DNA of 64,000 nt from Mycosarcoma maydis (lineage: Eukaryota; Basidiomycota; Ustilaginomycetes; Ustilaginales). Location: the NCBI RefSeq assembly GCF_000328475.2, contig NC_026485.1, positions 558,001-622,000 of the forward strand. Direction: 5' to 3'. Below the pieces are notes generated by a model that saw only the letters and a list, made by a program, of their open reading frames with translations, did not search any database and was not told the origin of the DNA. Positions 23,343-33,544 of this stretch are shown in pieces; the stretch's first letter is position 1, and the number at the start of each line of letters is the position of its first letter. Both the position numbers and the translations under genes were made by a program.

Positions 23343-25721
23343 TCACTTGTTCAGACCTGCAGCAACCTTGTGCTGAACTTTTTCCTTGAGCACGTCCTCG
23401 TACGAGTTCATGAGATGCGCCAGCGCCCGCAAGTCTTCGGAATCCAACAAGTGGATGGTGAGCTTGGGTGCGCCTTTGACGCCGAACGTACGGATCTTTT
23501 TGAAGAGCTGATCACCCAGCTTCTGCTTCTGATCGTGCGCTGCTTTGCCCTGAAGCGAGTCGATGAAATCGTCGGTTGCCTTGACCGTCGCTGGATCCGC
23601 TTTAGGGAGAGGCAGACCGGAGCTGGATTGGGAGTTGGCCAAGCGCACAATCTCGGCTGCAGGAAGCGCAGCAAGCGTGGATAATGTGTAAGCCTCAGCA
23701 GCGCCAGGCGAGATGGAGCTCTGGCCGTTGCTGGCATCTTTGAAAATAGCAGAAGCAGGCGTCTGCACTGACAATGGCACCGGAGCGCTCCCACTGGAAG
23801 CACGAGGAGGCGAAAGATCTTCGCCACTTTCGTCGGTGATGTCGAGAATGTCCTTGGCTTCGTCCACTTTTTGCTTGAGAAACTCTGGATTGAAGAGCGC
23901 AAGGGCACGATCCTTCTTTGGCAGGCTTGCGATCATGTCGGTGATGTCCTCAACGGGGGCACCACTTTCGGTGACGGAGATGACAGCCTTGAGTAGCCTC
24001 TCCCTCTCCTTGACCGACGCACCTCCTTCGCCGGTCGAAGATGCGCTTGATACGCTACGCTGAGCCTGAATACCGAGCATAGCTGGGTGTTCAGCAGACA
24101 GTGGCGCCGGACTCGGAGCCGTCAGAGTGGAGGCAGACTTCTGTGCAAGCTGCTCGCGAGCATCGCTGATCCTTTGAATAAGCGAAATTGGGTTATTGAG
24201 CGCCTCGACGGCATCAGCAAGCTTGAGACTGAGCAGCTCGCCTACAACGTCGTCCAACTGCGCCTCGGTGACCGAGGAAACCTTGGGGATTCTTCGTGTA
24301 AATTCGCCAGACAAGAGCTCGTTTCTCACGACAGTGCTGAGCGAGCGCAATTGCTCTTCGTCTACAAGACCGCTGGCATCCGAAGGCACACCTGCTTTGA
24401 AGTAGCTTCTGCTTTGACGCTTGTCGGCTTTGCGAGCCTCTGTGGGCGGACTGTTGCTGCTCATGTCACTGTTATCGGCATTGGCAGCGTTGTAACGCGC
24501 TGCGAGCTTCTCCTGACGCATCGTCTTGGGCTCGTGCAGACGGACAATGATCTTTTTGGTGCCAAGTTTGGCATTGTCCATTGCTTGTAGAGCTTGTTGC
24601 GCTTCGTCAGGAGTGGTGAAGCTGACAAACCCAAATTCTCTGCTCTTGCCGTTATCGTCGCGCATGACGCGTGCAGAGACGATGTGGCCAAACCTTTTGA
24701 AGGTGTCGAAGAGGTCATTGGATTCCATGTTGGGGTCGAGGTTCTTGATGAAGAGGTTGCAAGGGTCGACATACGTAGATGCTTGGCTCGAATACTGGAG
24801 CGGAACACGCGCTCCCTTCTGAGCACCGTTGCGGGTATCGTGAGTCGGAGCGGCGCCAGAAGTTGCGTAGATGGAAGCGGCTGAGCCTGTCGAAACGGAA
24901 CGAGAGCCAGCAGGGTAAGGGTCAAAGGACGGAGCTGACGGACTCATGCTGCCCGCTGGAACGAATGCAGCAGCCGAGGGACGGAACTCGGCTGCAGCAG
25001 CGCTGACCTTGCGCGTAGCGGTATCAATGGCAACAGAGATCGACTTGCCGCCGACTTCGCTGCAGTGCATCTCGGATTCGGCACGCTGGGCGTCTTGTTC
25101 AGAGTAGAATTCAAGCACGGCCATACCCTTGAAGCCGGTGTGAATGCCGGCTGGATTGGTGAGCAGACACTGAGCTCGTCGGAGCGGACCGAAAGGACGG
25201 AAGAGGTCGTATACGAACGCGTCGTCCGATGTAGGTGGCAGCTGCTTGACAAGACGTGGTTTGGCCGAGGGGTGCGGCTCTCTGATGGAGGCGTCCTGGT
25301 TGATGCGCAGCTGGATCGGAGGACGAACGGTAGCATAAGCCTTCTCGGCCTTATCCAGCGTCTGGAACTCGACGGTGCCGCTGGCTGTCTGGCCCTCGCC
25401 CACGGTGCGGTCAATTTTGAGCCGGACGGGGAGTACTTGATCAAAGACAAGGCCGGCGAGCTCCTTGTCAGTCATGGTGGCATCGACACCGCTAAGGTAG
25501 AGCAAGGGGCGAGTGAGGTGAGGATGGCATCGTTCAGGTTCGACGTCACCTGCTTGCTGATGCGCATCAATGGTTTGCTCCGCAGCGTGACTTGCCTGCG
25601 CAGTGGAGTCGGTCGGCTCGACGAGGGCGCTGACGGTGGCGGCATCATCGGCGGCAGCATCAGCGGCTCGCGCTGCCTCGAGCTTGTGCTTATTATGTGG
25701 GGCGTAAATCGAATCGGACAT
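23343..25721 (-). CDS. rrm4: Rrm4, RNA-binding protein for endosomal mRNA transport
   Basis: Seen: 792 residues, no intron, the length of U. maydis Rrm4. Three RRMs: about 72-150 (PLLYLSGVDATMTDKEL), 157-235 (variant RNP motifs) and 320-398 (CNLFIKNLDPNMESNDLF, with RNP1 as REFGFVSF). Helical MLLE-type segments follow at about 455-530 and 575-640, and a C-terminal one at about 715-792 (QLFKKIRTFGVKG, DSEDLRALAHLMNSYEDVL). Known: Rrm4 rides on early endosomes along microtubules, carries mRNAs (septin mRNAs among them) and keeps hyphae growing from one pole. Its MLLE region binds PAM2-like motifs of the FYVE protein Upa1. Linkers are Ser/Ala/Pro-rich. The upstream leader (25740-25800) has a GTT-type run on the plus strand. 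Assignment rests on architecture and exact length. Confidence 0.95.
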   Translation of the reverse strand: MSDSIYAPHNKHKLEAARAADAAADDAATVSALVEPTDSTAQASHAAEQTIDAHQQAGDVEPERCHPHLTRPLLYLSGVDATMTDKELAGLVFDQVLPVRLKIDRTVGEGQTASGTVEFQTLDKAEKAYATVRPPIQLRINQDASIREPHPSAKPRLVKQLPPTSDDAFVYDLFRPFGPLRRAQCLLTNPAGIHTGFKGMAVLEFYSEQDAQRAESEMHCSEVGGKSISVAIDTATRKVSAAAAEFRPSAAAFVPAGSMSPSAPSFDPYPAGSRSVSTGSAASIYATSGAAPTHDTRNGAQKGARVPLQYSSQASTYVDPCNLFIKNLDPNMESNDLFDTFKRFGHIVSARVMRDDNGKSREFGFVSFTTPDEAQQALQAMDNAKLGTKKIIVRLHEPKTMRQEKLAARYNAANADNSDMSSNSPPTEARKADKRQSRSYFKAGVPSDASGLVDEEQLRSLSTVVRNELLSGEFTRRIPKVSSVTEAQLDDVVGELLSLKLADAVEALNNPISLIQRISDAREQLAQKSASTLTAPSPAPLSAEHPAMLGIQAQRSVSSASSTGEGGASVKERERLLKAVISVTESGAPVEDITDMIASLPKKDRALALFNPEFLKQKVDEAKDILDITDESGEDLSPPRASSGSAPVPLSVQTPASAIFKDASNGQSSISPGAAEAYTLSTLAALPAAEIVRLANSQSSSGLPLPKADPATVKATDDFIDSLQGKAAHDQKQKLGDQLFKKIRTFGVKGAPKLTIHLLDSEDLRALAHLMNSYEDVLKEKVQHKVAAGLNK

Positions 25722-27593
25722 GATGACCTTTAAAGCAGAGCGGCAAGGTTCCGACTTGAGCCGAAACGTTGTCGTTGTTGTTGTTGTTGTCGTCGTCTTG
25801 GTCGTGAGACAATGTCGAGGATCACGACGCTAAACTACAGGTGGGCAGCAGAGTCGCAGACGGATCTTCCGAAGACGGGCTCTAGTGAGTTGCACAGTCT
25901 CTTTCGGAGTGCGAGCTGCCATGCCGCTTCGTACTCAAACGATTCAAGACGAGCGTTGAAATGATCGTCATGCAATACACACGCATGCACACGCCGCCTT
26001 TCATTCACGATTTTTTTTTTTTTTTGGTTTTTGGGTCTGTGAACCTCAACTTGAGCTTGTTCTTCCAAGAAAGATCTCAAAGGAAGCGAAAGTAACACAC
26101 GCACTGCGTGGTGTCACGTGTGGCCGCGGTGGAGAGTTCAGCGCACCTAGGGCATGTCACCCTCCTTCTGCCACCTTGCCACACTCATGAAGGTTCAAGA
26201 TAAGCACAAGTAAGAGGACCACAAAAGTTGACCAGGTCAAGATCAAGATCGAGGTCAATCTCTGTCCACATCAATAGGCTACAGATATCAAATCTGTGAA
26301 TTTTGCCGTCGTGGTAGCCATTGCGTGTCACAAAGGCCGTGTTTGTGATGTTGATAGTGTGTAACTTATGTGTTTTCGCACGTACTTAAACCAAATCACA
26401 GATTCACAATTACGATTATCTGCTACTTAACGATGTTAATGTGATTCACGATTCGTGTTAGCTTTGTGAATCATGAAACTGTGAACGTCTTTACCTCAAC
26501 ACACGACTCTACAAATCTGCTATGCACGATCGTGGACTGTGGATGCGTGCGGCGAGGCGTGAGAGGTAAGGGGTGAGGCATAAACTCCTTGTTAGATCGC
26601 TTGGACTGCACCTGCTCCAATCAGATATCACGAATCGTGAATCGTGAATCGTGAATCGTGAATCGTGCATCGTAAATCACGAATGTCCCCAAACCGCAAG
26701 CCTCACGCCGGTTGCATGTTTGTCCCATGATGACCCCGAAACTAATTCCACGTGACTTGCGGCATAGGGCCTCGGCCTGGAAAGGGTGAATCGTGAATGA
26801 AATTTGAAACAATAAAAATATTCACTCACAACTCACGACTCGTGACTGCTCCAGGCTGTCTGCTGTGTCCCGTCAACGTCGGGACTGCCTGTGGCCTTAA
26901 CTTAACCTGTGCCCCGCGCCTTTTGGTCCTGCGCCCCAGATCGCCCTCGCAATTCTCCCTCACCTTTTCTCGCTCATCATCATCGCCTGGGCGCCCCTAG
27001 CTTCCGACATCACTTTCAACATCGAGACGCCCAACATCAAGCTTCGCCGTAGCGGGCAGGCAGCCACGCAGCCATTCAAGTGTCGCTTCTTGCAACACCG
27101 CTCCGACTTTTATCAATCGATCGCCTCCTCACGCATCAGCTTGCTTCATCACTTCCGCCTCTTTGCGTTTCCTTTGTTGTTTCATTTGGGAAGCTTGCCA
27201 CTGCTCCGCCATGCTTGACTCTCTGTGATCAGGGCTTAGAGTCGCTGCCTCTCAAGGCTTTGTACGTTTTCTGTTCCTTTCACTGCATCGTTGTGTATAG
27301 CATCTCAAACTCGCACCAGTCGCATTCAGTTTGCACATTCCCGCTCTTTCGCCTCTTTCTCCGCAGCTACCCACTTCACCTGCTCCGAAGCTGATCACCC
27401 CCTCAAAACTACGCTGCCCTCGCTCAACAAACGATCTCAGGCATCAAGATGCGCTCGCTTCGTTGTTGAGACCTTCCTCCACCGCATCTCAGTTGCGCTT
27501 CTCACGAGCCCATAACACCACGGGATATCCGCTTGCCGAACAGTGGCTTGGCTCCGCCTATTCCTTCGCTTTCCATCCGTCACCAACACCAAA
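25722..27593. other. Divergent promoter region with tandem heptamer array
   Basis: Shared by rrm4 (minus) and the Ser-rich protein gene (plus). Contents: CAACAA-type microsatellite (read on minus) at about 25770-25790, a T-tract at about 26010-26025, many TCACGA-type motifs between 26390 and 26830, including the array at 26634-26674, and a C/T-rich leader from about 26930 to 27590. No gene seen. Confidence 0.55.
26634..26674. repeat. Tandem heptamer array (ATCGTGA)n
   Basis: Four perfect tandem copies of ATCGTGA (26634-26661), then ATCGTGC and ATCGTA. It is flanked on both sides by the inverted form (ATCACGAAT), making a large inverted repeat of the unit. Confidence 0.85.
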
Positions 27594-30314
27594 ATGACAT
27601 CGCTTCCCCGTGCAGCTCCTCAGGAGCTTCACATTGACACAACCGCCACCATGGTTCTTTTGCCCATCGATACTGAAAGCGAGTTGCCCGCAGTTGAAGC
27701 AGCTCAGCTCTCACCCAAGACGGATCGTGTTCGGCATCATCTCATCCCAGCCCGCACAAGCACCTGCGTGCGCGCACCGTGCCTCAAACGACAGGCCTCA
27801 GTTCCCATCCCAAGCATCATCACCGATGTAGCCTCAGCTCGTCGTCACAGCAATCACAGTCAGGACCGCGTCGCTTCCAATCCTTTGCCGACCTCATTTG
27901 CCGCTCCTCGAAACCTGGTACTTCAGTCCAGTTCTCGTCATGTACACTTTGACGAAGCTCCGCCAGAGGAGTTTTTCGTGCTTTCGGGCGAGTCGTACGA
28001 CCGTCGTCCCATCAAATGCACTCAGGGTGGTTCTGAGTTTGACATGAGCCTTCCGCCTCGTTCCACGTCGTACAATGGAGACGAAAGCAACGACGATGAC
28101 GCCTCTGCCGCGGACGATGGCTCTGCCCCCCTCGAGCCTGCCGACGAGCCTGCACCCGACGTCGGCTTCTTCCACGACCCTTCGCTCGAGAATTGGGCGT
28201 GCATCAAAAACGGTACTGTCATCGCTTCGGTTGGCTATCAGCCTCGACAGCAGCAGTCTGGCCTCATGGCTAGCGGCAAATCGCTCCACTTTTCTGCCTT
28301 ATCCTCCTTGCAACATGCTTCTGCTCTCAACGGAGGTGCAGACGCGGACACGCAAGAGCTTGAGCCGCAATCTTCCTCTCAAAAGGTGAGCTTACCGGTG
28401 CATGGCTTCCGTTCATTTGGCGGGCTCCAGAACAGCCTTGCGACCAAGACTACCGCTGTTGCCATGCCGTCAGAGCAGTCAGCCACGCCTAAGCACATTG
28501 TGTCAAGCCCCGAGACTACACCACCGGCTTTGCGCAGTTATTCGCCCGATGCCACACCCATGCCCAGCCCTAGTCTGCACAAATCCATTGGCGCATTTAC
28601 GAGCGTTGGCTACTTTGACACTTCTTTGCATGGCAGCAGCCGTCAAGATGATCTGTCGAGCAGCCAGGCAACTCTTCGAAGCGAGAATGCACTTGGCTCC
28701 ATGGAAATACTGCAAGACGCGCCAGTACCAAATCTCGCCGCTCCGGACCATGACCTTTGTATGGCAGAGCCAGTGTCTATCAGCAACAATGGTCTTAGCA
28801 GCCCGACGTCTGCCAATCCTCTTGCCGCTGTTTCCGTCAAGCTTCCCGAGACAGTTGCATTATCGGCACCGCGGCGCATGGGCCTTGAGAGGAGGATGGC
28901 CAACAAGGAAGCCGTGCGCATCTCCAGCCTCCATCCTCCCGCATACACGCATGCGAATGGTTCGGCATCGTCTCCTAGTTGGTCTGGTCTGCTCGGCATT
29001 TCCGCGTCGCCTCTGTCTTCGCGGTGTTCCTTGGTGGATCCATGGAGCAGCCTGAGCAGCGATGGTGATGGGGATGGAACCGATTCACCTTGCAACGAGA
29101 CGAGCTGGATCAGCAGCAATTGTACAAGCCCTGATCTGAGTTCGTTTGAGCAAGTGAGCGCTGACGGCTTCTACCACAAAGCAGGCCCGCTCGCCGCATC
29201 TGGGTCGAGTACAAGCTTGCTCGAGGCACGCAATCTCAAGCACGTCAATGTCGCACCTGCGCTTCGAAATGGCGCCTTCGACCACGCAAACGTCTCTGTC
29301 GAGTCTTCAGACGATCTTGATCACGAGATCATCACACCCAAGAACAGTGGTTTCGCAGATGACGCAAAATTTTCGTCTTCGGTCGAGACTGTCAACACCT
29401 TAAGCTGGGACCGCAAGCACGTGGCGGTCGCGGCCGTGTCTTCTGCCCAGTCGCACGGTGGTATCTCGAGCGGAGATGTGTCGGCATCCGAGGCCACGAC
29501 GCCAGACTCGTCTCGTCGACCTAGTTTTCATCACAATGACTACATCTCTCCTAGGATGCGTTTAAGCTTTGGTCGCGATGATGATACACTTGACATGGAC
29601 AATCTGGACGAGGACGATGCACACGTGCTCCGAATGCGCTCGCTCAGTCGGGATGGCCACGCCAAGAAGAAGTCAACCAAGTGCAGGTATTGTCGCACGC
29701 TCCGCCAGCGCATTAAGGAATCAAGCTCCGAGTCCTCGGCGCCGATGTCCTCTGGCGGATCAGCGCAAATCACGGACGCGGAAGAGGATGCAATAGGCAA
29801 GGCGAGTCCTGTTACGTCGATCACAATGTCTCAGCTACAGGAGCACGACGATGCCAATATGGTTTTCGTGAGCTCTACCGAGGTGTCAGAGGTGGAAGAG
29901 GAGGATGGCCGCCCACATTCGCCTCTTACACAATTACGCGCCAGCGTACGCTCGCTGAGCGTGGAAGAAAGATCGTCGAACACGTCGCGTTCCGATTCAC
30001 GCGATGGATCGGCTTTGGTGCCTGGATTGGTGGCCATAACCTCTCAGCACGATCGCGAGTCCTCAAACTCGCCCGCCGAGAGCAGCTCCGAATCGCCGCA
30101 CCTGTTGACGATCAACACGCCGATGGTGTGTACGTGCGACAAGAAGCGCGAAAAGGAGCGTCTCAAGAAAAAGATCCGCAGGGAGCGTGAATTGGAGCGC
30201 GAACGTGATCGCGAGTGGGAGCGAGACCAGGCGAAAGGAAGGCAGAAGAAGTTGTTCGGCGAAAGCTTCGGTGATGCCGATACCAGCTGTCTCTCTGCGC
30301 TTGATGGCTTCTAA
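27594..30314 (+). CDS. Ser-rich protein of unknown function with a PP1-docking-like motif
   Basis: Not recognised as a named family. Seen: 906 residues from the ATG at 27594 (CAAAATGACA), with an earlier in-frame ATG at 27543. The protein is Ser/Pro/Ala-rich and probably largely disordered. Near residue 115 it has RHVHFDEAPPEEFF followed by SYDRRPI, the best conserved-looking stretch. RHVHF fits the [RK]xVxF consensus by which regulatory subunits dock on protein phosphatase 1. Other segments: an acidic DDDDASAADD stretch, LENWACIKNGTVIASVGY, a CRYCRTLRQR motif near 700, and a C-terminal CTCDKKREKERLKKK followed by an Arg/Glu-rich helix (30150-30240). There is no signal peptide or membrane segment. 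Inference: possible phosphatase regulator or scaffold. The two Cys pairs (CRYC, CTC) could bind metal, but their spacing fits no family I know. Confidence 0.75.
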   Translation: MTSLPRAAPQELHIDTTATMVLLPIDTESELPAVEAAQLSPKTDRVRHHLIPARTSTCVRAPCLKRQASVPIPSIITDVASARRHSNHSQDRVASNPLPTSFAAPRNLVLQSSSRHVHFDEAPPEEFFVLSGESYDRRPIKCTQGGSEFDMSLPPRSTSYNGDESNDDDASAADDGSAPLEPADEPAPDVGFFHDPSLENWACIKNGTVIASVGYQPRQQQSGLMASGKSLHFSALSSLQHASALNGGADADTQELEPQSSSQKVSLPVHGFRSFGGLQNSLATKTTAVAMPSEQSATPKHIVSSPETTPPALRSYSPDATPMPSPSLHKSIGAFTSVGYFDTSLHGSSRQDDLSSSQATLRSENALGSMEILQDAPVPNLAAPDHDLCMAEPVSISNNGLSSPTSANPLAAVSVKLPETVALSAPRRMGLERRMANKEAVRISSLHPPAYTHANGSASSPSWSGLLGISASPLSSRCSLVDPWSSLSSDGDGDGTDSPCNETSWISSNCTSPDLSSFEQVSADGFYHKAGPLAASGSSTSLLEARNLKHVNVAPALRNGAFDHANVSVESSDDLDHEIITPKNSGFADDAKFSSSVETVNTLSWDRKHVAVAAVSSAQSHGGISSGDVSASEATTPDSSRRPSFHHNDYISPRMRLSFGRDDDTLDMDNLDEDDAHVLRMRSLSRDGHAKKKSTKCRYCRTLRQRIKESSSESSAPMSSGGSAQITDAEEDAIGKASPVTSITMSQLQEHDDANMVFVSSTEVSEVEEEDGRPHSPLTQLRASVRSLSVEERSSNTSRSDSRDGSALVPGLVAITSQHDRESSNSPAESSSESPHLLTINTPMVCTCDKKREKERLKKKIRRERELERERDREWERDQAKGRQKKLFGESFGDADTSCLSALDGF

Positions 30315-30955
30315 GTGTTCTTTTCACACATCGACGTCTTGCAATACCTCGTTGTCGTCGCCTTTACCTGCTAGCATATTTTTTGACTCGCCTGCGAAAA
30401 GTCTCTTCACGTCTACGCCACATCGCATAAGAACGTCGATCCGTCTGTCGATCCTTCCTCACAGCACATCAATACACATTCCTTTGCATCTGACCCTGCT
30501 CTCCTGCAGTGTGCGAATATGTGATCAATGCCGTTGCATGTGTTTACGATGTATAATCAGGTCTTTCTTTTTTTTCATCAAATCATGATTCACGATTGGC
30601 GCACAATTTCATGAGCCTGTTTTACTCACGACTGTCAAAAGAATGGAGATGCAGCCAGTAATCTAGCCTCATCAGAACGAGAGAAGCCTGATGTGGATGC
30701 AGTGCTGTGATGATTAAGCGTTGCAAGGTATCAACGTGTCGCCACCGCGTTGGTGCAACTTCCATCGAACTGCATGTCCTTCATACAGTACAAATTAGAA
30801 TCATGTGTGCAGTTCTTTCGAGTATAATGAGAACTCTTTGTCTCCTGTGGTAATATAGTATCAACGGTAGCCTGGCTCTGTCAGCTTAGTTCACCCTCCT
30901 CATTCGGCCACCTCCTTTGACAAGCCCAAGTCGCTGAAGTCGCGTCGACGTTTCG
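30315..30955. other. Intergenic region before first effector
   Basis: The last 64 bases (30892-30955) are identical to the bases before the second effector gene. Upstream of 30892 the two promoters share only short stretches (TATAGTATCA versus AAAGTATCAG), so they may be differently regulated. Confidence 0.5.
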
Positions 30956-31358
30956 ATGTGTTGCCTACTCTTGCTTCCTGTCTTGTATCTAGCCTTTCAT
31001 GTCGCTCAGGCTGCCCCAGCCGGCCCGGGTGATCGTGAAACCGACTGGCAACACTACCTACACGGATGGTCTCCGCAGCAAAGCCCCATCTCGCCGAGTC
31101 AACATCAAGGTCCGTGGTCAGGTTCCTCTCAATCAAGCGTTGGACCGCAGCACCCAGCCGCCAACAATTGGTCGCCTGCAAACGCACCCAACTCCCAGTT
31201 CTGGGGAGGGCACGCCAATGATGCCCAGCCCTCTCAGTCATGGGATCATGCGCTGACGCCGCCATATTCGTTCTCGACACACGACTACTCGTATACGCCT
31301 CCCGAGCTGAAACCGGAAGACCTCGAGTTTCTTCATGATGCTCTGAGGGATTCAGACA
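30892..31358 (+). repeat. Direct repeat, copy 1 of the effector 5' block
   Basis: Base-for-base identical with 33078-33532 over 455 bases. After a single G/T difference at 31347 the match continues to 31358. The block covers 64 bases of leader and the first 130 codons. Identity ends abruptly at both sides. Confidence 0.95.
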
Positions 31359-32047
31359 CCGATGCACCTCGCCCAGGCGGTGAATCCAGGTTTGTCGGAG
31401 ACAGTGTTGCAGCGAATGTAGTTGATCCTCTTGGATTGGGCCAACGCGAAGCGAGTGCGAGCTCAGTGCAACCAAAGGTTGTCGGGGAAGACTCTCAAGT
31501 TGAACGTCAGAAACGTGCTAACAGGCGAAGAAGAGTGGGTTGGGCAGCCGAGCCAGAATCGTTGCGAATGATTCCTTATGTGGAGCCACTGAGAAAGGAT
31601 GGCGAACTATCGGCGGCGATCGTTTTCAAACCTAGCGAGAAGCTCATCCAGGACATAAGCTCTCGAATTTTTGCTGGCAAACTGCGCGTGGTTGATGAGC
31701 GTCTCTTTTCCTATTTTCATATGAACGACTACTACAGAAAGTGGCCGATGTATAGGCGCAGTCGTCGTCTTTCTCTTTTCAGCACAACCGCAACAGGCGG
31801 AAGGACCAAGCTCAACATACACATGACGGACCATCACACTTTCGGTCAAAGCAAGAGGCTTAAAGGGACCGTACTCGAAAACAAACGCTACTACATGTTT
31901 TTCGGCGTGCCCGAGACGCTGAAGGCAAAGAACACCATCGAGTATTACGGCGCCGGCTACATCAACGCGGAAGACCATCCTGCTGTCGACCGACACCTTG
32001 AGCCATTGCTGGATGAATTGAAAGCTGCAGCCGAGACTCGATTGTAG
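30956..32047 (+). CDS. Candidate secreted effector, tandem copy 1
   Basis: Seen: 363 residues, no intron. A hydrophobic signal peptide (residues 3-20, LLLLPVLYLAFHVAQAA) has a likely cleavage after AQA or AQAA. The mature part has no Cys. N-terminal half: disordered, rich in Gln, Ser, Pro, His and Trp, with the unit SQFWGGHANDAQPSQSWDHA and EDLEFLHDALRDSD. Middle: a dibasic patch (ERQKRANRRRRVG, about 182-194) that fits Kex2 processing. C-terminal half: a compact domain with PSEKLIQDIS, VDERLFSYF and KRYYMFFGVPETLKAKNTIE. No known family is recognised. Known: smut genomes carry clusters of lineage-specific secreted proteins made by tandem duplication, often plant-induced. Inference: secreted effector candidate. 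Its neighbour at 33142 is a paralogue with near-identical ends. Confidence 0.8.
   Translation: MCCLLLLPVLYLAFHVAQAAPAGPGDRETDWQHYLHGWSPQQSPISPSQHQGPWSGSSQSSVGPQHPAANNWSPANAPNSQFWGGHANDAQPSQSWDHALTPPYSFSTHDYSYTPPELKPEDLEFLHDALRDSDTDAPRPGGESRFVGDSVAANVVDPLGLGQREASASSVQPKVVGEDSQVERQKRANRRRRVGWAAEPESLRMIPYVEPLRKDGELSAAIVFKPSEKLIQDISSRIFAGKLRVVDERLFSYFHMNDYYRKWPMYRRSRRLSLFSTTATGGRTKLNIHMTDHHTFGQSKRLKGTVLENKRYYMFFGVPETLKAKNTIEYYGAGYINAEDHPAVDRHLEPLLDELKAAAETRL
31871..31978 (+). repeat. Direct repeat, copy 1 of the effector 3' block
   Basis: All 108 bases are identical with 34309-34416. It codes the RYYMFFGVPETLKAKNTIE to NAEDH segment. The flanks differ at many third positions. Confidence 0.93.
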
Positions 32048-33141
32048 GTTATGCAAGCTGCTTAGCTCCCAAAGTATTGAACAGTCAGGTGGCTTAGATC
32101 GTCCTCTTCTGAAAGCGGAGCTGTTCGACGGAGTGCGCGGATCAGACCTGTCGCTCAAATCCAGATTGCTTCCACTTCTCACCGCATTTAGATCAATTCA
32201 CGATTATTTTCAGTGATGAAAGGACAGATGGTAAGATGTGATTGTCGCTATCCCGTGTTAGCGACATACGCGCTGGATGATGAGAAAATGCAAGATTGCT
32301 GCCAAACCTGTGAGCTCCCGAGCTCGATCATGGTCCAAGCCCACCGGAAAGGGACTGAGTGAGCGTGGAGGCGAATAGTAAGACGGCCTCGAGGTGGCAA
32401 AGATTTACAGCTCAGTAAACGCTTTATGCCATGGTCACAAGGCTGAAGCTTACCTAGCGACTGCAAGAAAATGGCAAATTGGCAACGTCATGTTGAGACG
32501 AGAAGAGTCAATCACAATCAAAGGATCAACAAATAGTACCGTACGCAAGTGAATCCAAAGGGTCAGGTGAGCCCCCTTCGTCTAGGATGTCGGCGCCAAA
32601 CGAAAGCAAGTGTATAACTGGAAAGTTGGATATGCCGAGGTAGCGGACCGCACGGGCATCGCCAAGCGTGTTTGAGCGCGTTAAAAGATACATGTCGTTG
32701 ACTTGCGTGTAGGAGCTGGTCGATGAAGAGGTGGGATATGTTTCGTGGATTGATTGACTCAACTTGTCCTCTCGCCAAATCTGTCTCATACGTCGTTCTT
32801 CCTTCACATCTCTTCATGAACACGTGCAGCAGTTGCAGTCAATGTAGTGAGGCGAGTATCCCAGTCCCACCGAATTCAGTAGCTTCGCGAGCAAGCCTGA
32901 TCGGGTTGCAAGAAAGCGACAAGAATGAGGAATGATTCATATCAACGGGTCCCACCCCATTGAAGCAAGATCAGCCGCGCTTCATGACCTTGATTCGAGG
33001 CTGTTTATCTGAGTGTTCTTCATTCATGCAAATTTGCGCTACAATATACTAAGAAAGTATCAGTGATAGCCTTCGTCCACCCTCCTCATTCGGCCACCTC
33101 CTTTGACAAGCCCAAGTCGCTGAAGTCGCGTCGACGTTTCG
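32048..33141. other. Spacer between the two effector genes
   Basis: About 1.1 kb with a minus-strand remnant of an aldo-keto reductase (about 32526-32870), otherwise unremarkable. 33078-33141 belongs to the duplicated block. Confidence 0.5.
32526..32870 (-). pseudogene. Decayed aldo-keto reductase fragment (ARA2/L-galactose dehydrogenase-like)
   Basis: Seen on minus: one frame contains VNDMYLL, then ARAVRYLGISNFPVIHLLSF and GADILDEGGSPDPLDSLAYG. This order matches the stretch GKVRxxGISGYPLxxLL ... GxPLDxxxSY of D-arabinose/L-galactose dehydrogenases. Upstream in the same frame, LLNSVGLGYSPHYIDC resembles the preceding family stretch, but a stop follows it at about 32821-32823. No intact N-terminus, catalytic Tyr/Lys context or C-terminus is found. 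The segment between the two matches is shortened. Inference: relic of a gene broken before or during the effector duplication. The match was judged by eye and could be partly chance. Confidence 0.35.
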
Positions 33142-33544
33142 ATGTGTTGCCTACTCTTGCTTCCTGTCTTGTATCTAGCCTTTCATGTCGCTCAGGCTGC
33201 CCCAGCCGGCCCGGGTGATCGTGAAACCGACTGGCAACACTACCTACACGGATGGTCTCCGCAGCAAAGCCCCATCTCGCCGAGTCAACATCAAGGTCCG
33301 TGGTCAGGTTCCTCTCAATCAAGCGTTGGACCGCAGCACCCAGCCGCCAACAATTGGTCGCCTGCAAACGCACCCAACTCCCAGTTCTGGGGAGGGCACG
33401 CCAATGATGCCCAGCCCTCTCAGTCATGGGATCATGCGCTGACGCCGCCATATTCGTTCTCGACACACGACTACTCGTATACGCCTCCCGAGCTGAAACC
33501 GGAAGACCTCGAGTTTCTTCATGATGCTCTGATGGATTCAGACA
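33078..33544 (+). repeat. Direct repeat, copy 2 of the effector 5' block
   Basis: Partner of 30892-31358, displaced by 2186 bases. It covers 64 bases of leader plus the first 130 codons, with a single substitution (T at 33533) before the copies diverge at 33545. Confidence 0.95.

Noticed and set aside
26634..26674. Heptamer arrays as a CRISPR-like array
   Set aside because: Units are 7 bases with no spacers, and the genome is fungal.
30900..31475. Minus-strand frame of 191 codons across the effector 5' block, repeated at 33086-33586
   Set aside because: Its conservation between copies only reflects the identical DNA. The plus frame has a signal peptide and a good start, and the minus frame has no domain.
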